Assembly (NCBI GenBank): GCA_050258735.1
Contig: JBLMZJ010000116.1
Location: 1 to 26,497 of the forward strand
Source: Syntrophomonas_A sp050258735
GTDB lineage: Bacteria > Bacillota > Syntrophomonadia > Syntrophomonadales > Syntrophomonadaceae
DNA: 26,497 nucleotides
Reading direction: 5' to 3'
The notes under the pieces were generated by a model that saw only the letters and a list, made by a program, of their open reading frames with translations, searched no databases and was not told the DNA's origin. The position numbers were made by a program, and so were the translations under genes. Positions 8,090-14,697 of this stretch are shown here, in pieces; within the stretch, counting starts at the first letter, position 1; each line of letters opens with the position of its first letter.

Positions 8090-8107
8090 CTGAAAGGGGT
8101 TCTAAGA

Positions 8108-8761
8108 GTGAAGGAAGCCAAACGGGTTGAGATAGTAGTGGACGGGGTTACCGGGGTATGTAAATCGAGCCTGGTCCGGATCATTTGTGAGGCATTTAAC
8201 CTGCAGCCTTTTAACGAAATGTTCGAGGACGAGAACCGGCTTCTGCATAAATTTTTTTATGATCGAGAGAAATGGGCATTCCCCATGCAGACCAATTTTT
8301 TGACCAACCGCTTCAAGCAATACCAGCATGCTATGGATGTTGGAAGGGCGGTCATGGACCGTTCCATATACTCGGATCGCATATTCGCCCGGATGTATCT
8401 GGAATACGGCTATCTAAGTCCTGAAGAATTTGCAGTCTACGATAATCTGCTGGAGACCTTGCTGGAGCATGTGGTGCCTCCAAAACTCCTGGTATATCTT
8501 CAGGTCGACACTGATGAGGCCATCCGCCGTATCCATCGGCGGGGACGGCAGGATGAGGTCGAGGTCGAACGGGAATACTGGGACACGCTCAACCGGTTTT
8601 ATCAGATGAATTATCAGGATTACAGCCAGGGAGCGGAGCTGCTGGTCATCCCTGTGGACAAGCTGGATTATGTGCACCGTGCCATTGACCGCGAGTTTAT
8701 GCTGGATTCTATCCGGTTGGCCTGGCAAAATGCAGAAGTCGCACAGGTGGCTCAGGGCTGA
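8108..8761 (+). CDS. Deoxynucleoside kinase-like protein with altered P-loop
   Basis: A 217-residue member of the deoxynucleoside kinase family (dAK/dGK type, PF01712-like), which would phosphorylate a deoxynucleoside in salvage. The family catalytic DRS motif is in MDRSIYSDRIFARMYLEYG (about 83-101), and an Arg-rich lid, RRIHRRGRQDE, lies near 139-149. The P-loop reads GVTGVCKSS (13-21): the Gly that normally precedes the catalytic Lys is Cys18, while Lys and Ser are kept. This could lower or change nucleotide binding. The GTG start at 8108 follows AAAGGGG at about 9 nt. It is followed by a tiny frame overlapping its stop and then by a membrane protein gene. Substrate cannot be assigned. Confidence 0.82.
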   Translation: MKEAKRVEIVVDGVTGVCKSSLVRIICEAFNLQPFNEMFEDENRLLHKFFYDREKWAFPMQTNFLTNRFKQYQHAMDVGRAVMDRSIYSDRIFARMYLEYGYLSPEEFAVYDNLLETLLEHVVPPKLLVYLQVDTDEAIRRIHRRGRQDEVEVEREYWDTLNRFYQMNYQDYSQGAELLVIPVDKLDYVHRAIDREFMLDSIRLAWQNAEVAQVAQG

Positions 8762-8850
8762 TGCCTTTGGTACTTGCCGGACTTTGTGCTATAGTAGTCT
8801 ATGCCGGCCTTGCTCAGCTTGGAGCAAGCGGGGAAAGGATGATTAGCTAA
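8761..8850 (+). CDS. Possible 29-residue membrane peptide
   Basis: A 29-codon frame starts on an ATG that overlaps the kinase stop (TGATG) and ends with a TAA that directly abuts the GTG of the next gene. The product, starting MPLVLAGLCAIVVYAGLAQL, has one hydrophobic stretch fit for a single membrane span and a short polar tail (GASGERMIS). Its ribosome binding site (CAGGG) is weak, so it would depend on coupling to the kinase. It may also be no more than a spacer carrying the AAAGGATG site for the next gene. No family is recognised. Confidence 0.4.
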   Translation: MPLVLAGLCAIVVYAGLAQLGASGERMIS

Positions 8851-9285
8851 GTGACCTGGATGTTGGGCTTGTTTGCCGGGGCTATCTTTCTTTTATACGC
8901 TGTCTACTTTCTCCAGATAGTGCGGGGCAGACCCGAAGAGTTCGAACTGGATATCATGAAGGCTCTTGCCTCCTGGATGGTATCCCGGGGCAGTGCAGCC
9001 AAGGGCCAGATGTGGCTTATGGTGATGTTATCCGTTCTGCTCGAACTGGTTTATTTTGTTCTGGTATTCACTATTATCCAGAATAACTTCATGGTCTTAT
9101 TTACCGTTTTCTGCGCTGGTTACGAGGTGATCCACCTCGTTATTCTGTCGATAGGGCTTTCCCGCTTTTTCCAGGGTCAGTTGAAACTCAAGGATATATT
9201 CAAATGGAAGGCGGAACGCTTGAGCGCCATACTCTTCTTTACGCATTCCATGCTGGTCCTGGCGACCCTGTTGTTTTTCAGATGA
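8851..9285 (+). CDS. Four-helix integral membrane protein, unknown function
   Basis: A 144-residue protein with about four hydrophobic segments: residues 4-24, 53-76, 82-102 and 124-143. A charged loop after helix 1 (RGRPEEFELD) and a Lys-rich loop before helix 4 (KLKDIFKWKAER) separate them. No family or catalytic motif is recognised. The GTG start at 8851 lies directly after the stop of the small upstream frame, and a purine-rich AAAGGATG is about 10 nt upstream. It probably belongs to the operon of the nucleoside kinase. Its end is only 15 bp from the end of the convergent gene at 9301, with no obvious terminator between them. Confidence 0.7.
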   Translation: MTWMLGLFAGAIFLLYAVYFLQIVRGRPEEFELDIMKALASWMVSRGSAAKGQMWLMVMLSVLLELVYFVLVFTIIQNNFMVLFTVFCAGYEVIHLVILSIGLSRFFQGQLKLKDIFKWKAERLSAILFFTHSMLVLATLLFFR

Positions 9286-9300
9286 TTCCATCCGCAAAGA

Positions 9301-9813
9301 TCATACCTTTCTGGACTGCTGGTATTCCATGGCTTTGGCGCCGGTAATGGTATTGGAAAATAACCAGGGTGTAAATTGGTCATCTTCCTTAACACCCAGA
9401 CTGGCACAACAGGATTCCATTTCGTCAAGTTCCAGAGACAGGCTTCCGCTGGGACTGCTTATTGGAATATCCTCGATTTTCAATAAATCTCCGCTGCGGT
9501 AAAAACGCACGAATAACTTGTCATCCTGGGCTAGTTCTGCGGCATTCTTTCCCATATCGCGCCAGTGATCCCGGGGTAACCTCCAGCTAGCTGTAACCTG
9601 CTCCGGTGAGGTGCGGGCCAGTTTGATGCTGTTGGGGGCAAGGTAGAAGTCTGGTTCTACATAGCGAAATAATTCCGGAGCCGATTCGAAGGCAAAGCGT
9701 CGGCGGGGTATCTGCCCTGGCCCTGGTTTTAGAGGCAGGGTCCAGGTAATGGTCAAATAGGTTAGGATAATAAGAGCAATGGCAAGCAGAATAATAAACA
9801 GTAATGGTTGCAT
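9301..9813 (-). CDS. Membrane-anchored protein of unknown function (DUF4912-like?)
   Basis: A 170-residue protein with one N-terminal membrane span (residues about 4-26) and a predicted extracytoplasmic or cytoplasmic soluble part. The core around VTASWRLPRDHW...KLFVRFYRSGD...IEDIPI and the end ...DDQFTPWLFSNTI loosely recall DUF4912-type domains, but I am not certain. Two adjacent Cys (ESCCASL) are notable. The start at 9813 has AAGGAGG about 9 nt upstream. It stands alone on the minus strand, divergent from the CPBP protease gene and convergent with the four-helix protein gene. Confidence 0.7.
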   Translation of the reverse strand: MQPLLFIILLAIALIILTYLTITWTLPLKPGPGQIPRRRFAFESAPELFRYVEPDFYLAPNSIKLARTSPEQVTASWRLPRDHWRDMGKNAAELAQDDKLFVRFYRSGDLLKIEDIPISSPSGSLSLELDEMESCCASLGVKEDDQFTPWLFSNTITGAKAMEYQQSRKV

Positions 9814-9945
9814 GATAGCGAAGCCTCCTTATCAGTAAACTATAAGTCAAGAAATCTCTACTATTACTGTACGCAGCATATGCATTATTGTTATTATCAT
9901 ATTGTTGGCATTCCTTTATTCGCATCTAACGAGGGGGAAGGTAAA

Positions 9946-10668
9946 CTGGAAAAGAATCATAAAGAAGTAAGCTGGGGCTTGCTGGAATTCGTACTGACCT
10001 TCGGAGGCGTTTTTATCCTGGGCCAGCTTTACGCGGCTTTAAACCAGAGATCAGGTGGGACAGCAGCCCTGTTGGGCCTGGCCAACACCCAGTTAAATAA
10101 CTTTGTCCTGGCTTTTCTGTTTCAATTCTCGGTCACTATCCTGCTGGTCTGGCTGTTCACCATAGTCATCAAACATGCCAGCTGGAGGGATCTGGGTTTT
10201 AGGAAGGCCTCGGCGGGAGACTTTTTCAGCTACGGGTTCATGGGCGGTGTGGGTATCCTGGGGTTGATCATGATACTCAGTGTTTTGGTCAATCAGCTGC
10301 AGCCCGGAATAAAACCGCAGGATTTCGAACGGATGTTGAATTCGGTCAGCAGCACCAAAGGTTTTCTGGTTATGTTCCTTTTGGGAGCTGTGCTTGCTCC
10401 CTTTTATGAGGAATTACTGTTCCGGGGGATGCTCTACCCGGCGGTACGCAGGTATTTGGGACCAACCGGCGGCGCGGTGATCGCCGGCCTCATTTTCGGG
10501 CTGGCCCACTGGGACTTGTGGCGTACCATTCCGCTGGCGGTGGGTGGGTTCCTGTTTTGTTATATCTATGAAAAAACTGACAGCATACTGGTTACGGCCC
10601 TGGCTCATGGGACCTGGAACGGTATAATGGCCCTGGTTATTTATCTCAATGTCGTTAAGATGATATAA
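9946..10668 (+). CDS. CPBP (CAAX/bacteriocin-processing-like) intramembrane protease
   Basis: A 240-residue membrane protein of the CPBP/Abi family. The diagnostic motifs are all present: FYEELLFRG (153-161, paired Glu and Arg), FGLAHWD (184-190, His) and HGTWN (221-225, His and Asn). These are the expected metal and catalytic residues of the glutamic-type intramembrane protease. About seven hydrophobic segments are seen. The start is uncertain: the best ribosome binding site, GAGGGGG (9931-9937), is 8 nt before a CTG at 9946. Upstream in-frame ATGs (for example 9880) lack a ribosome binding site and would add an implausible Tyr/His-rich leader. The substrate is unknown. The gene may start the operon running through fmdB. 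Confidence 0.87.
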   Translation: MEKNHKEVSWGLLEFVLTFGGVFILGQLYAALNQRSGGTAALLGLANTQLNNFVLAFLFQFSVTILLVWLFTIVIKHASWRDLGFRKASAGDFFSYGFMGGVGILGLIMILSVLVNQLQPGIKPQDFERMLNSVSSTKGFLVMFLLGAVLAPFYEELLFRGMLYPAVRRYLGPTGGAVIAGLIFGLAHWDLWRTIPLAVGGFLFCYIYEKTDSILVTALAHGTWNGIMALVIYLNVVKMI

Positions 10669-10721
10669 TGGTACAGGTCAGTAAGCATCGGATCATATAT
10701 TTAACAAAGAGGTGTAAGATA

Positions 10722-11024
10722 GTGCCAATATACGAATACAGATGTGAGAAATGCGGCAAATTCGAAAAGATGCAGAAGATTTCGGAACCTGCCCTGGAAA
10801 AATGTCCGGAATGCGGCTGCAAAGCGGAAAGACTGATCAGCAGCAACGTCGGAGTAGTATTCAAGGGCTCTGGTTTTTATAAGAATGATTCCCAAGCCGT
10901 CAAGGATAAGGCCCGCGCCCTTAACAAGGAACGGCAGAAAGACAATCAGGCAATCCTGGACGGAGATGTGGGAGGCTATGTAAAGCAAGCAGAAGAGACC
11001 GCCAAGAAGGTTTCCGAGGCTTGA
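10722..11024 (+). CDS. FmdB-family zinc ribbon protein
   Basis: A 100-residue protein beginning MPIYEYRCEKCG, the hallmark of the FmdB / putative regulatory zinc ribbon family. Cys8, Cys11, Cys28 and Cys31 (CEKCG and CPECG) should bind one zinc. The motif FKGSGFYKNDS follows, then a Lys/Gln-rich helical tail. Family members are small putative regulators; the name comes from an amide-regulation locus and gives no clear function here. The GTG at 10722 is chosen over an earlier in-frame ATG (10668) because AGAGGTG is 7 nt upstream and the product then begins at the family start. Confidence 0.9.
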   Translation: MPIYEYRCEKCGKFEKMQKISEPALEKCPECGCKAERLISSNVGVVFKGSGFYKNDSQAVKDKARALNKERQKDNQAILDGDVGGYVKQAEETAKKVSEA

Positions 11025-11027
11025 TGG

Positions 11028-11045
11028 GCACCTCAGCCCAGGTGC
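11028..11045 (+). terminator. Weak hairpin after fmdB
   Basis: GCACCT at 11028-11033 pairs with AGGTGC at 11040-11045 around a 6-nt loop, directly after the fmdB stop. There is no T-tract, so termination would be inefficient. The 167-bp gap to the next gene otherwise contains an AT-rich stretch near 11085-11100 and a short palindrome, AAGCGCTT, near 11134-11141. Confidence 0.3.
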
Positions 11046-11191
11046 TGGTTCAATAACAAAAAAAGGATTTTCTTAAAAAGTGCAGTATTCTTAATATATA
11101 CCCCACGGAGGACTGCGATAAAACAGGGGAAGTTAAGCGCTTATTATCATATTTATATATTAGTGGGGAATAACAGCTAGGGTGTGAACAG

Positions 11192-11458
11192 ATGAAGGTC
11201 AAGAATATCGTGGAGAATCTGGTATGGGACTCACTCGATGGGGTCCTGGAGACCAAGCCTGACGCCTGTAAATGTGAGAAATGCCGGGCTGATATAGTGG
11301 CCTTTGCCTTGAATCACCTGCCGCCGAAGTACGTGGTTACAGAGATGGGTGAAACCATCGCCCGGGCGGGGGGTCTGGACAACAAGGTGCGGATAAAGGT
11401 ACTGGTGGCACTGGCCGAAGCGGTGGAACTGGTCACTTCGCATCCCCGGCATGAATAA
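11192..11458 (+). CDS. comFB: ComFB family protein
   Basis: An 88-residue protein matching the late-competence ComFB family over its whole length: VENLVWDSLDGVL, then CKCEKCRADIVAFALNHLPP and KYVVTEMGE. Cys26, Cys28 and Cys31 are likely zinc ligands. ComFB was named from the Bacillus comF operon, but it is not essential for competence there. Homologues elsewhere have been reported as cyclic dinucleotide receptors, which is of interest because this window encodes two diguanylate cyclases and a diadenylate cyclase. The ATG at 11192 has AGGGTGTG upstream. It is 32 nt ahead of rnhA and no comFA or comFC neighbour is present. Confidence 0.88.
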   Translation: MKVKNIVENLVWDSLDGVLETKPDACKCEKCRADIVAFALNHLPPKYVVTEMGETIARAGGLDNKVRIKVLVALAEAVELVTSHPRHE

Positions 11459-11489
11459 TAACCGACCCTTGATCAGCAGGAGTAAAATG

Positions 11490-11927
11490 ATGAAGGAAAT
11501 AACTATATATACCGATGGAGCATGCTCCGGAAATCCGGGACCAGGCGGATGGGGAGCTGTTCTTTTTTATGGAGAACATACCCGTGAGCTTTCGGGCGGG
11601 GATGACGACACCACCAATCAGCGCATGGAACTCACCGCGGTGATCGAAGCCCTGCGGGCCCTGAAGGTGACGGGCTGGCAGGTCACCGTACATACGGACA
11701 GCGCTTATATCGTCAATGCCTTTCGGCAAAAATGGATCGAGAATTGGCAGAGTAACGGCTGGAGGAACAGCAAGAAGGAAGCCGTGGCCAACCAGGATCT
11801 ATGGAAGGAATTGATCCAGTTGATGAAGAAGAACCAGGTTAAGATAGAAAAAGTGAAAGGCCATGCCGGAGACCGCTGGAACGAGCGTTGCGATGAACTG
11901 GCCCGGTCCGCCATCAAGAAATCGTAG
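11490..11927 (+). CDS. rnhA: Ribonuclease HI
   Basis: A 145-residue RNase HI, which cleaves the RNA strand of RNA-DNA hybrids during replication and repair. The E. coli catalytic set is conserved: Asp9 (YTDGACSGNPGPGG), Glu47 (NQRMELTA), Asp70 (HTDSAY), His125 (VKGHAGD) and Asp135 (NERCDELA). The basic handle region is present around 85-100 (NGWRNSKKEAV). Of two adjacent ATGs (11487 and 11490), the second is chosen because AGGAG then has the usual 7-nt spacing. A longer form from 11451 would overlap comFB and add an atypical leader. Confidence 0.95.
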   Translation: MKEITIYTDGACSGNPGPGGWGAVLFYGEHTRELSGGDDDTTNQRMELTAVIEALRALKVTGWQVTVHTDSAYIVNAFRQKWIENWQSNGWRNSKKEAVANQDLWKELIQLMKKNQVKIEKVKGHAGDRWNERCDELARSAIKKS

Positions 11928-11976
11928 TCAGTAGGGGTCATCCCTTCGCCGGGAAGAGGACTAGGAGGTATAGGAG

Positions 11977-12507
11977 ATGTGGCAGGAGATCAAAGATGCG
12001 TATACCACCTGGAGAGTCAAACAGTACTTAACCAGTTTCGGGAACAACCTGCGGGCACGCAATCCGGGCTGCTTCCATCTGGGCAAGGGCTCCGAAGTGC
12101 ATGTGGGCAACCATGTGCTGCTGGAACGGGACGTTTTGTTTTCTACTGGAGAGAACGCTCGTATATACATAGGGGATAACACCTATCTGGGAGACGGCAG
12201 CAACATCCTGGCCGTAAAAGAGGTCAGCATCGGCAAGGGTTGTGCTATCAGCTGGCATGTGCTGTTTATGGATACCTCCTCCCATCCCTTTGGAATACGG
12301 GGCGAGGTTCCCCGTACTCTTGTCGAGCCGATCAAGATCGAAGATCACGTATGGATCGGCTGCCGGGCGGTTATCCTCAAGGGAGTGACAGTTGGAGAAG
12401 GTGCAGTGGTCGCCAACAACTCTGTTGTTACCAAGGATGTTCCCCCACGCTGTCTGGTGGGAGGCAATCCCGCCCGGGTGATCAAAGAAGACGTAGTATG
12501 GGAGTAA
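11977..12507 (+). CDS. Left-handed beta-helix (hexapeptide) acyltransferase
   Basis: A 176-residue member of the LbH acetyltransferase superfamily. Hexapeptide turns run from about residue 42 to 155 (for example IYIGDNTYLGDGSNI, VSIGKGCAI, VWIGCRAVILKGVTVGEGAVV). MDTSSHPFG (98-106) contains the likely catalytic His103, and the terminal cap GGNPARVIK is typical of sugar O-acetyltransferases such as those acting on maltose or surface polysaccharides. The exact substrate cannot be told. The start has AGGAGG about 10 nt upstream. It sits between rnhA and the YkgJ-like gene in a run of plus-strand genes, which gives no functional hint. Confidence 0.88.
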   Translation: MWQEIKDAYTTWRVKQYLTSFGNNLRARNPGCFHLGKGSEVHVGNHVLLERDVLFSTGENARIYIGDNTYLGDGSNILAVKEVSIGKGCAISWHVLFMDTSSHPFGIRGEVPRTLVEPIKIEDHVWIGCRAVILKGVTVGEGAVVANNSVVTKDVPPRCLVGGNPARVIKEDVVWE

Positions 12508-12544
12508 AACCCTCCCCAGTGCCTCGATATGCGGAGCTTAATCT

Positions 12545-13192
12545 ATGGAAAAGGTCAAGATAATCAAGACTGAAAACAACGGTGAAATGCTGGTCGGTGT
12601 CTCCATTCTGGATCCGGAAGCTACCCTCGCCGATCTGCTGGAAGCCTGGCAGCCGCTCTGCGATGACACCAGCATTTACAAGCTCTATGCGGCAGACAAC
12701 CATGCCAGTTGCAAAGCCTGTATCGCCAACTGCTGCAATACAGCCTATGTGATTCCCGATCTCATCGCTTTTCGCAAGATGGCCCTGGCGCTGAATTGTG
12801 ATTACCCGGAATTTATATCCGAATATTTTCAAGCCGGTAAGGTCGAATTGGGCATACCCCGCCTGCAGCCCAATCCCTGCCTCCTGTTAAAAGACGGTAT
12901 ATGTACCGTATATCCCGTCCGCTCGCTGATCTGTCGTTTTTATATCTGTACCGGACTGACCGGTGACACCGAGCAGCTCATCTATGACCTGGCTTGGACC
13001 GGCGCTGCCGCTACTATCGTGTTTGCCCGGGAACGCGGGATCCTGCCCGCAGGCAGCGAGGGCGGGTACAGCAGCTTTGACTTGTTGTTCAAACGGCTCT
13101 TGGATGAATACCAGGATGACCCGCGGATCCAACTCTTCCTACATGCAGTGGGATACCATGATATCCCGCTCAAGTCTTTTCTGCCAAAATAG
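12545..13192 (+). CDS. YkgJ-type Cys-cluster (zinc/iron-chelating) protein
   Basis: A 215-residue protein with the YkgJ-family pattern: CKACIANCC (Cys56, 59, 63, 64), a later PCLLLKDGICTVYPVRSLICRF with Cys112, Cys120 and Cys130, and the conserved YPVR. The Cys set suggests binding of zinc or an iron-sulfur centre; the family has no settled biochemical role. Roughly 45 N-terminal residues precede the domain and are not recognised, and the C-terminal part is helical. The ATG at 12545 has GGAG 8 nt upstream and lies 37 nt after the acyltransferase gene, so it is likely the last gene of that run. Confidence 0.8.
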   Translation: MEKVKIIKTENNGEMLVGVSILDPEATLADLLEAWQPLCDDTSIYKLYAADNHASCKACIANCCNTAYVIPDLIAFRKMALALNCDYPEFISEYFQAGKVELGIPRLQPNPCLLLKDGICTVYPVRSLICRFYICTGLTGDTEQLIYDLAWTGAAATIVFARERGILPAGSEGGYSSFDLLFKRLLDEYQDDPRIQLFLHAVGYHDIPLKSFLPK

Positions 13193-13373
13193 ATAGTGCG
13201 CCACAAAATAACTTATTTAACACAAATAGCAATGTTAGTTAAAACCAAGTAAATACCGAGACTAGCAGGATTTTTGCTGCCGAAGAGGAATACATAAAGG
13301 ATTGTAAAATTACTGGCAGGGGGTGAAGAAAAAGCTGATCGAGCCAAAATAGTCGTTTAGGAGGGGAATATTT
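13193..13373. other. Leader region of the liv cluster
   Basis: A 181-bp AT-rich gap that should hold the livJ promoter. No close match to a sigma-A promoter is seen. It contains a loose inverted repeat, TTAAC...GTTAA, near 13212-13238. No T-box or known riboswitch is recognised. Confidence 0.35.
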
Positions 13374-14576
13374 TTGAAGATGAGAGTCAACCGTAAGACC
13401 GCTATATTATTGTGCTTGGTCCTGGCCCTGTCTCTGGTGGCGACTGGTTGTGCGGCAAAGAAGGATGCCACCGAGCCGGGCAAGGAAAAAGCAGCAGACA
13501 CAAACGTTATCAAGCTTGGATTCCTCGGTGCTACCACCGGCGAAGTAGCTTGCTATGGGCGTCCGGCTGAAAAAGGCATGAAGATGGCCATCGACGAACT
13601 GAATGCCAAGGGTGGCATCCTGGGTAAAAAGGTCGAAGGCATTTATGAGGACAATAAGGGTGAGTCCGCAGAAATCGCCAACATAGCTCAAAAATATGTT
13701 ACTCGTGACAAGGTAGTGGCTATGGTCGGCGATCCCTGCACCGGTCTTACCAAGGTGGCTGCCAAGATCGCCCAGACCAACAAGGTTGTTCTATATTCCG
13801 GCGGCGCTACCAGCCCGGGTGTGGTTGAGATCGGCGATTACATTTTCCGCAATACCCTGGTGGACAAGAACGCTGTCCCGGCAGTGGTTAACTGGATGGT
13901 AAACAAAAAGGGCTGGAAGAACGTGGCTATCATCACTTCGATGAACAATGGCTACAGCACCGCTTTGACCCCGGTGTTCCAGGAAGCCCTTAAGGCCAAT
14001 AAGGCCAAGATCATCGCGGAAGATACCATCAATGACGGGGAGACCGATTTTAGCGCCCAGATTACCAAGCTGAAGAAGAATAAACCCGATATATTAGTAT
14101 TTACCGGCTACTATAAGGAAGCGGCCCTGATCATGAAAGAAGCTCAGAAACAAGGACTTGATATTAAAATGATCGGCGGCGACGGACTCTATGGCGAAGA
14201 CCTCATGAAACTGGGCGGCTCGGCTGTTGAGCAGAAGGTCATGTACTATGCCGGCTTTACCCCGGACGCAGCGAGCCCCGAGACTGAGAAGTTCATAAAA
14301 GACTACAAAGCCTTATACAACGAAGAACCTGATATGTTCTCTGCCCAGTACTACGATGTGGTCATGATCCTGGCCAAGGCAATGGAAACCACCAAGAGCA
14401 CTGATCCCAGCGTATTCAAGGATTACCTGAATACCATGAAGGATTATCCCGGTGTATCAGGCAAGACCAGTATCGGTGCTGACCGTGAGCCCATCAAGAA
14501 CCCGGTATGCCTCCTGACCGTCAAGGACGGCAATTTCCGGTCTCTAATGGAACAGATCCCGGTTGTAATAAAATAA
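13374..14576 (+). CDS. livJ: Branched-chain amino acid ABC transporter, substrate-binding lipoprotein
   Basis: A 400-residue periplasmic-binding-fold type I protein of the LivJ/LivK group. It begins with a lipoprotein signal: basic N-terminus, hydrophobic stretch and ATGC at Cys26, followed by a charged linker. The mature part starts VIKLGFLGATTGEVACYGRPAEKGMKMA, typical for binders of branched-chain or related amino acids. Ligand contacts near MVGDPCTGLT and LYSGGATSPG fit the fold. The TTG start at 13374 is chosen because AGGAGGGG is 7 nt upstream; an ATG two codons later is 13 nt away. It leads the livJ-livH-livM-livG set, with a strong hairpin between livJ and livH. Actual ligand is not determined. 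Confidence 0.92.
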   Translation: MKMRVNRKTAILLCLVLALSLVATGCAAKKDATEPGKEKAADTNVIKLGFLGATTGEVACYGRPAEKGMKMAIDELNAKGGILGKKVEGIYEDNKGESAEIANIAQKYVTRDKVVAMVGDPCTGLTKVAAKIAQTNKVVLYSGGATSPGVVEIGDYIFRNTLVDKNAVPAVVNWMVNKKGWKNVAIITSMNNGYSTALTPVFQEALKANKAKIIAEDTINDGETDFSAQITKLKKNKPDILVFTGYYKEAALIMKEAQKQGLDIKMIGGDGLYGEDLMKLGGSAVEQKVMYYAGFTPDAASPETEKFIKDYKALYNEEPDMFSAQYYDVVMILAKAMETTKSTDPSVFKDYLNTMKDYPGVSGKTSIGADREPIKNPVCLLTVKDGNFRSLMEQIPVVIK

Positions 14577-14590
14577 AGATGGCTCAACTC

Positions 14591-14618
14591 TCCGGCACCT
14601 GTAAACGCAGGTGCCGGA
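14591..14618 (+). terminator. Hairpin between livJ and livH (attenuator/processing site)
   Basis: TCCGGCACCTG (14591-14601) and CAGGTGCCGGA (14608-14618) form a perfect 11-bp stem with a 6-nt loop, 15 nt after livJ. Only a poor T-run follows (AAGCTTTGATTG), so it is likely a leaky terminator or an RNA-stabilising hairpin. Such a site would give more binding protein than permease from one transcript. Confidence 0.65.
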
Positions 14619-14697
14619 AAGCTTTGATTGACCGGGAATGTACCTGCATTAATGGGCGGGTTTATCCCCGGTCGATAAAAACGATAGAGGGATGTTT

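Larger units (their letters stand above)
7652..8107. other. 456-bp gene-free gap dominated by repeat copy 2
   Basis: Between spoVR and the nucleoside kinase no coding sequence is supported. The gap holds repeat element copy 2 (7680-8004) and, just before the kinase ribosome binding site, an 18-bp palindrome at 8072-8089. A 74-codon frame that begins inside the repeat has no ribosome binding site and is not called. Confidence 0.7.

Noticed and set aside
7906..8130. 74-codon frame running through repeat copy 2 into the kinase start
   Set aside because: It is made largely of the repeat sequence, has no ribosome binding site and overlaps the kinase start out of frame.
10668..10721. Extended FmdB start overlapping the protease stop (TAATG)
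   Set aside because: The 18 extra codons are not family-like, and the GTG at 10722 has a well-spaced AGAGGTG and gives the canonical MPIYEY start.
13322..13351. Nine-codon frame (MKKKLIEPK) before livJ as a leader peptide
   Set aside because: It has one Leu and one Ile only, no terminator/antiterminator pair follows, and such a short frame is expected by chance.
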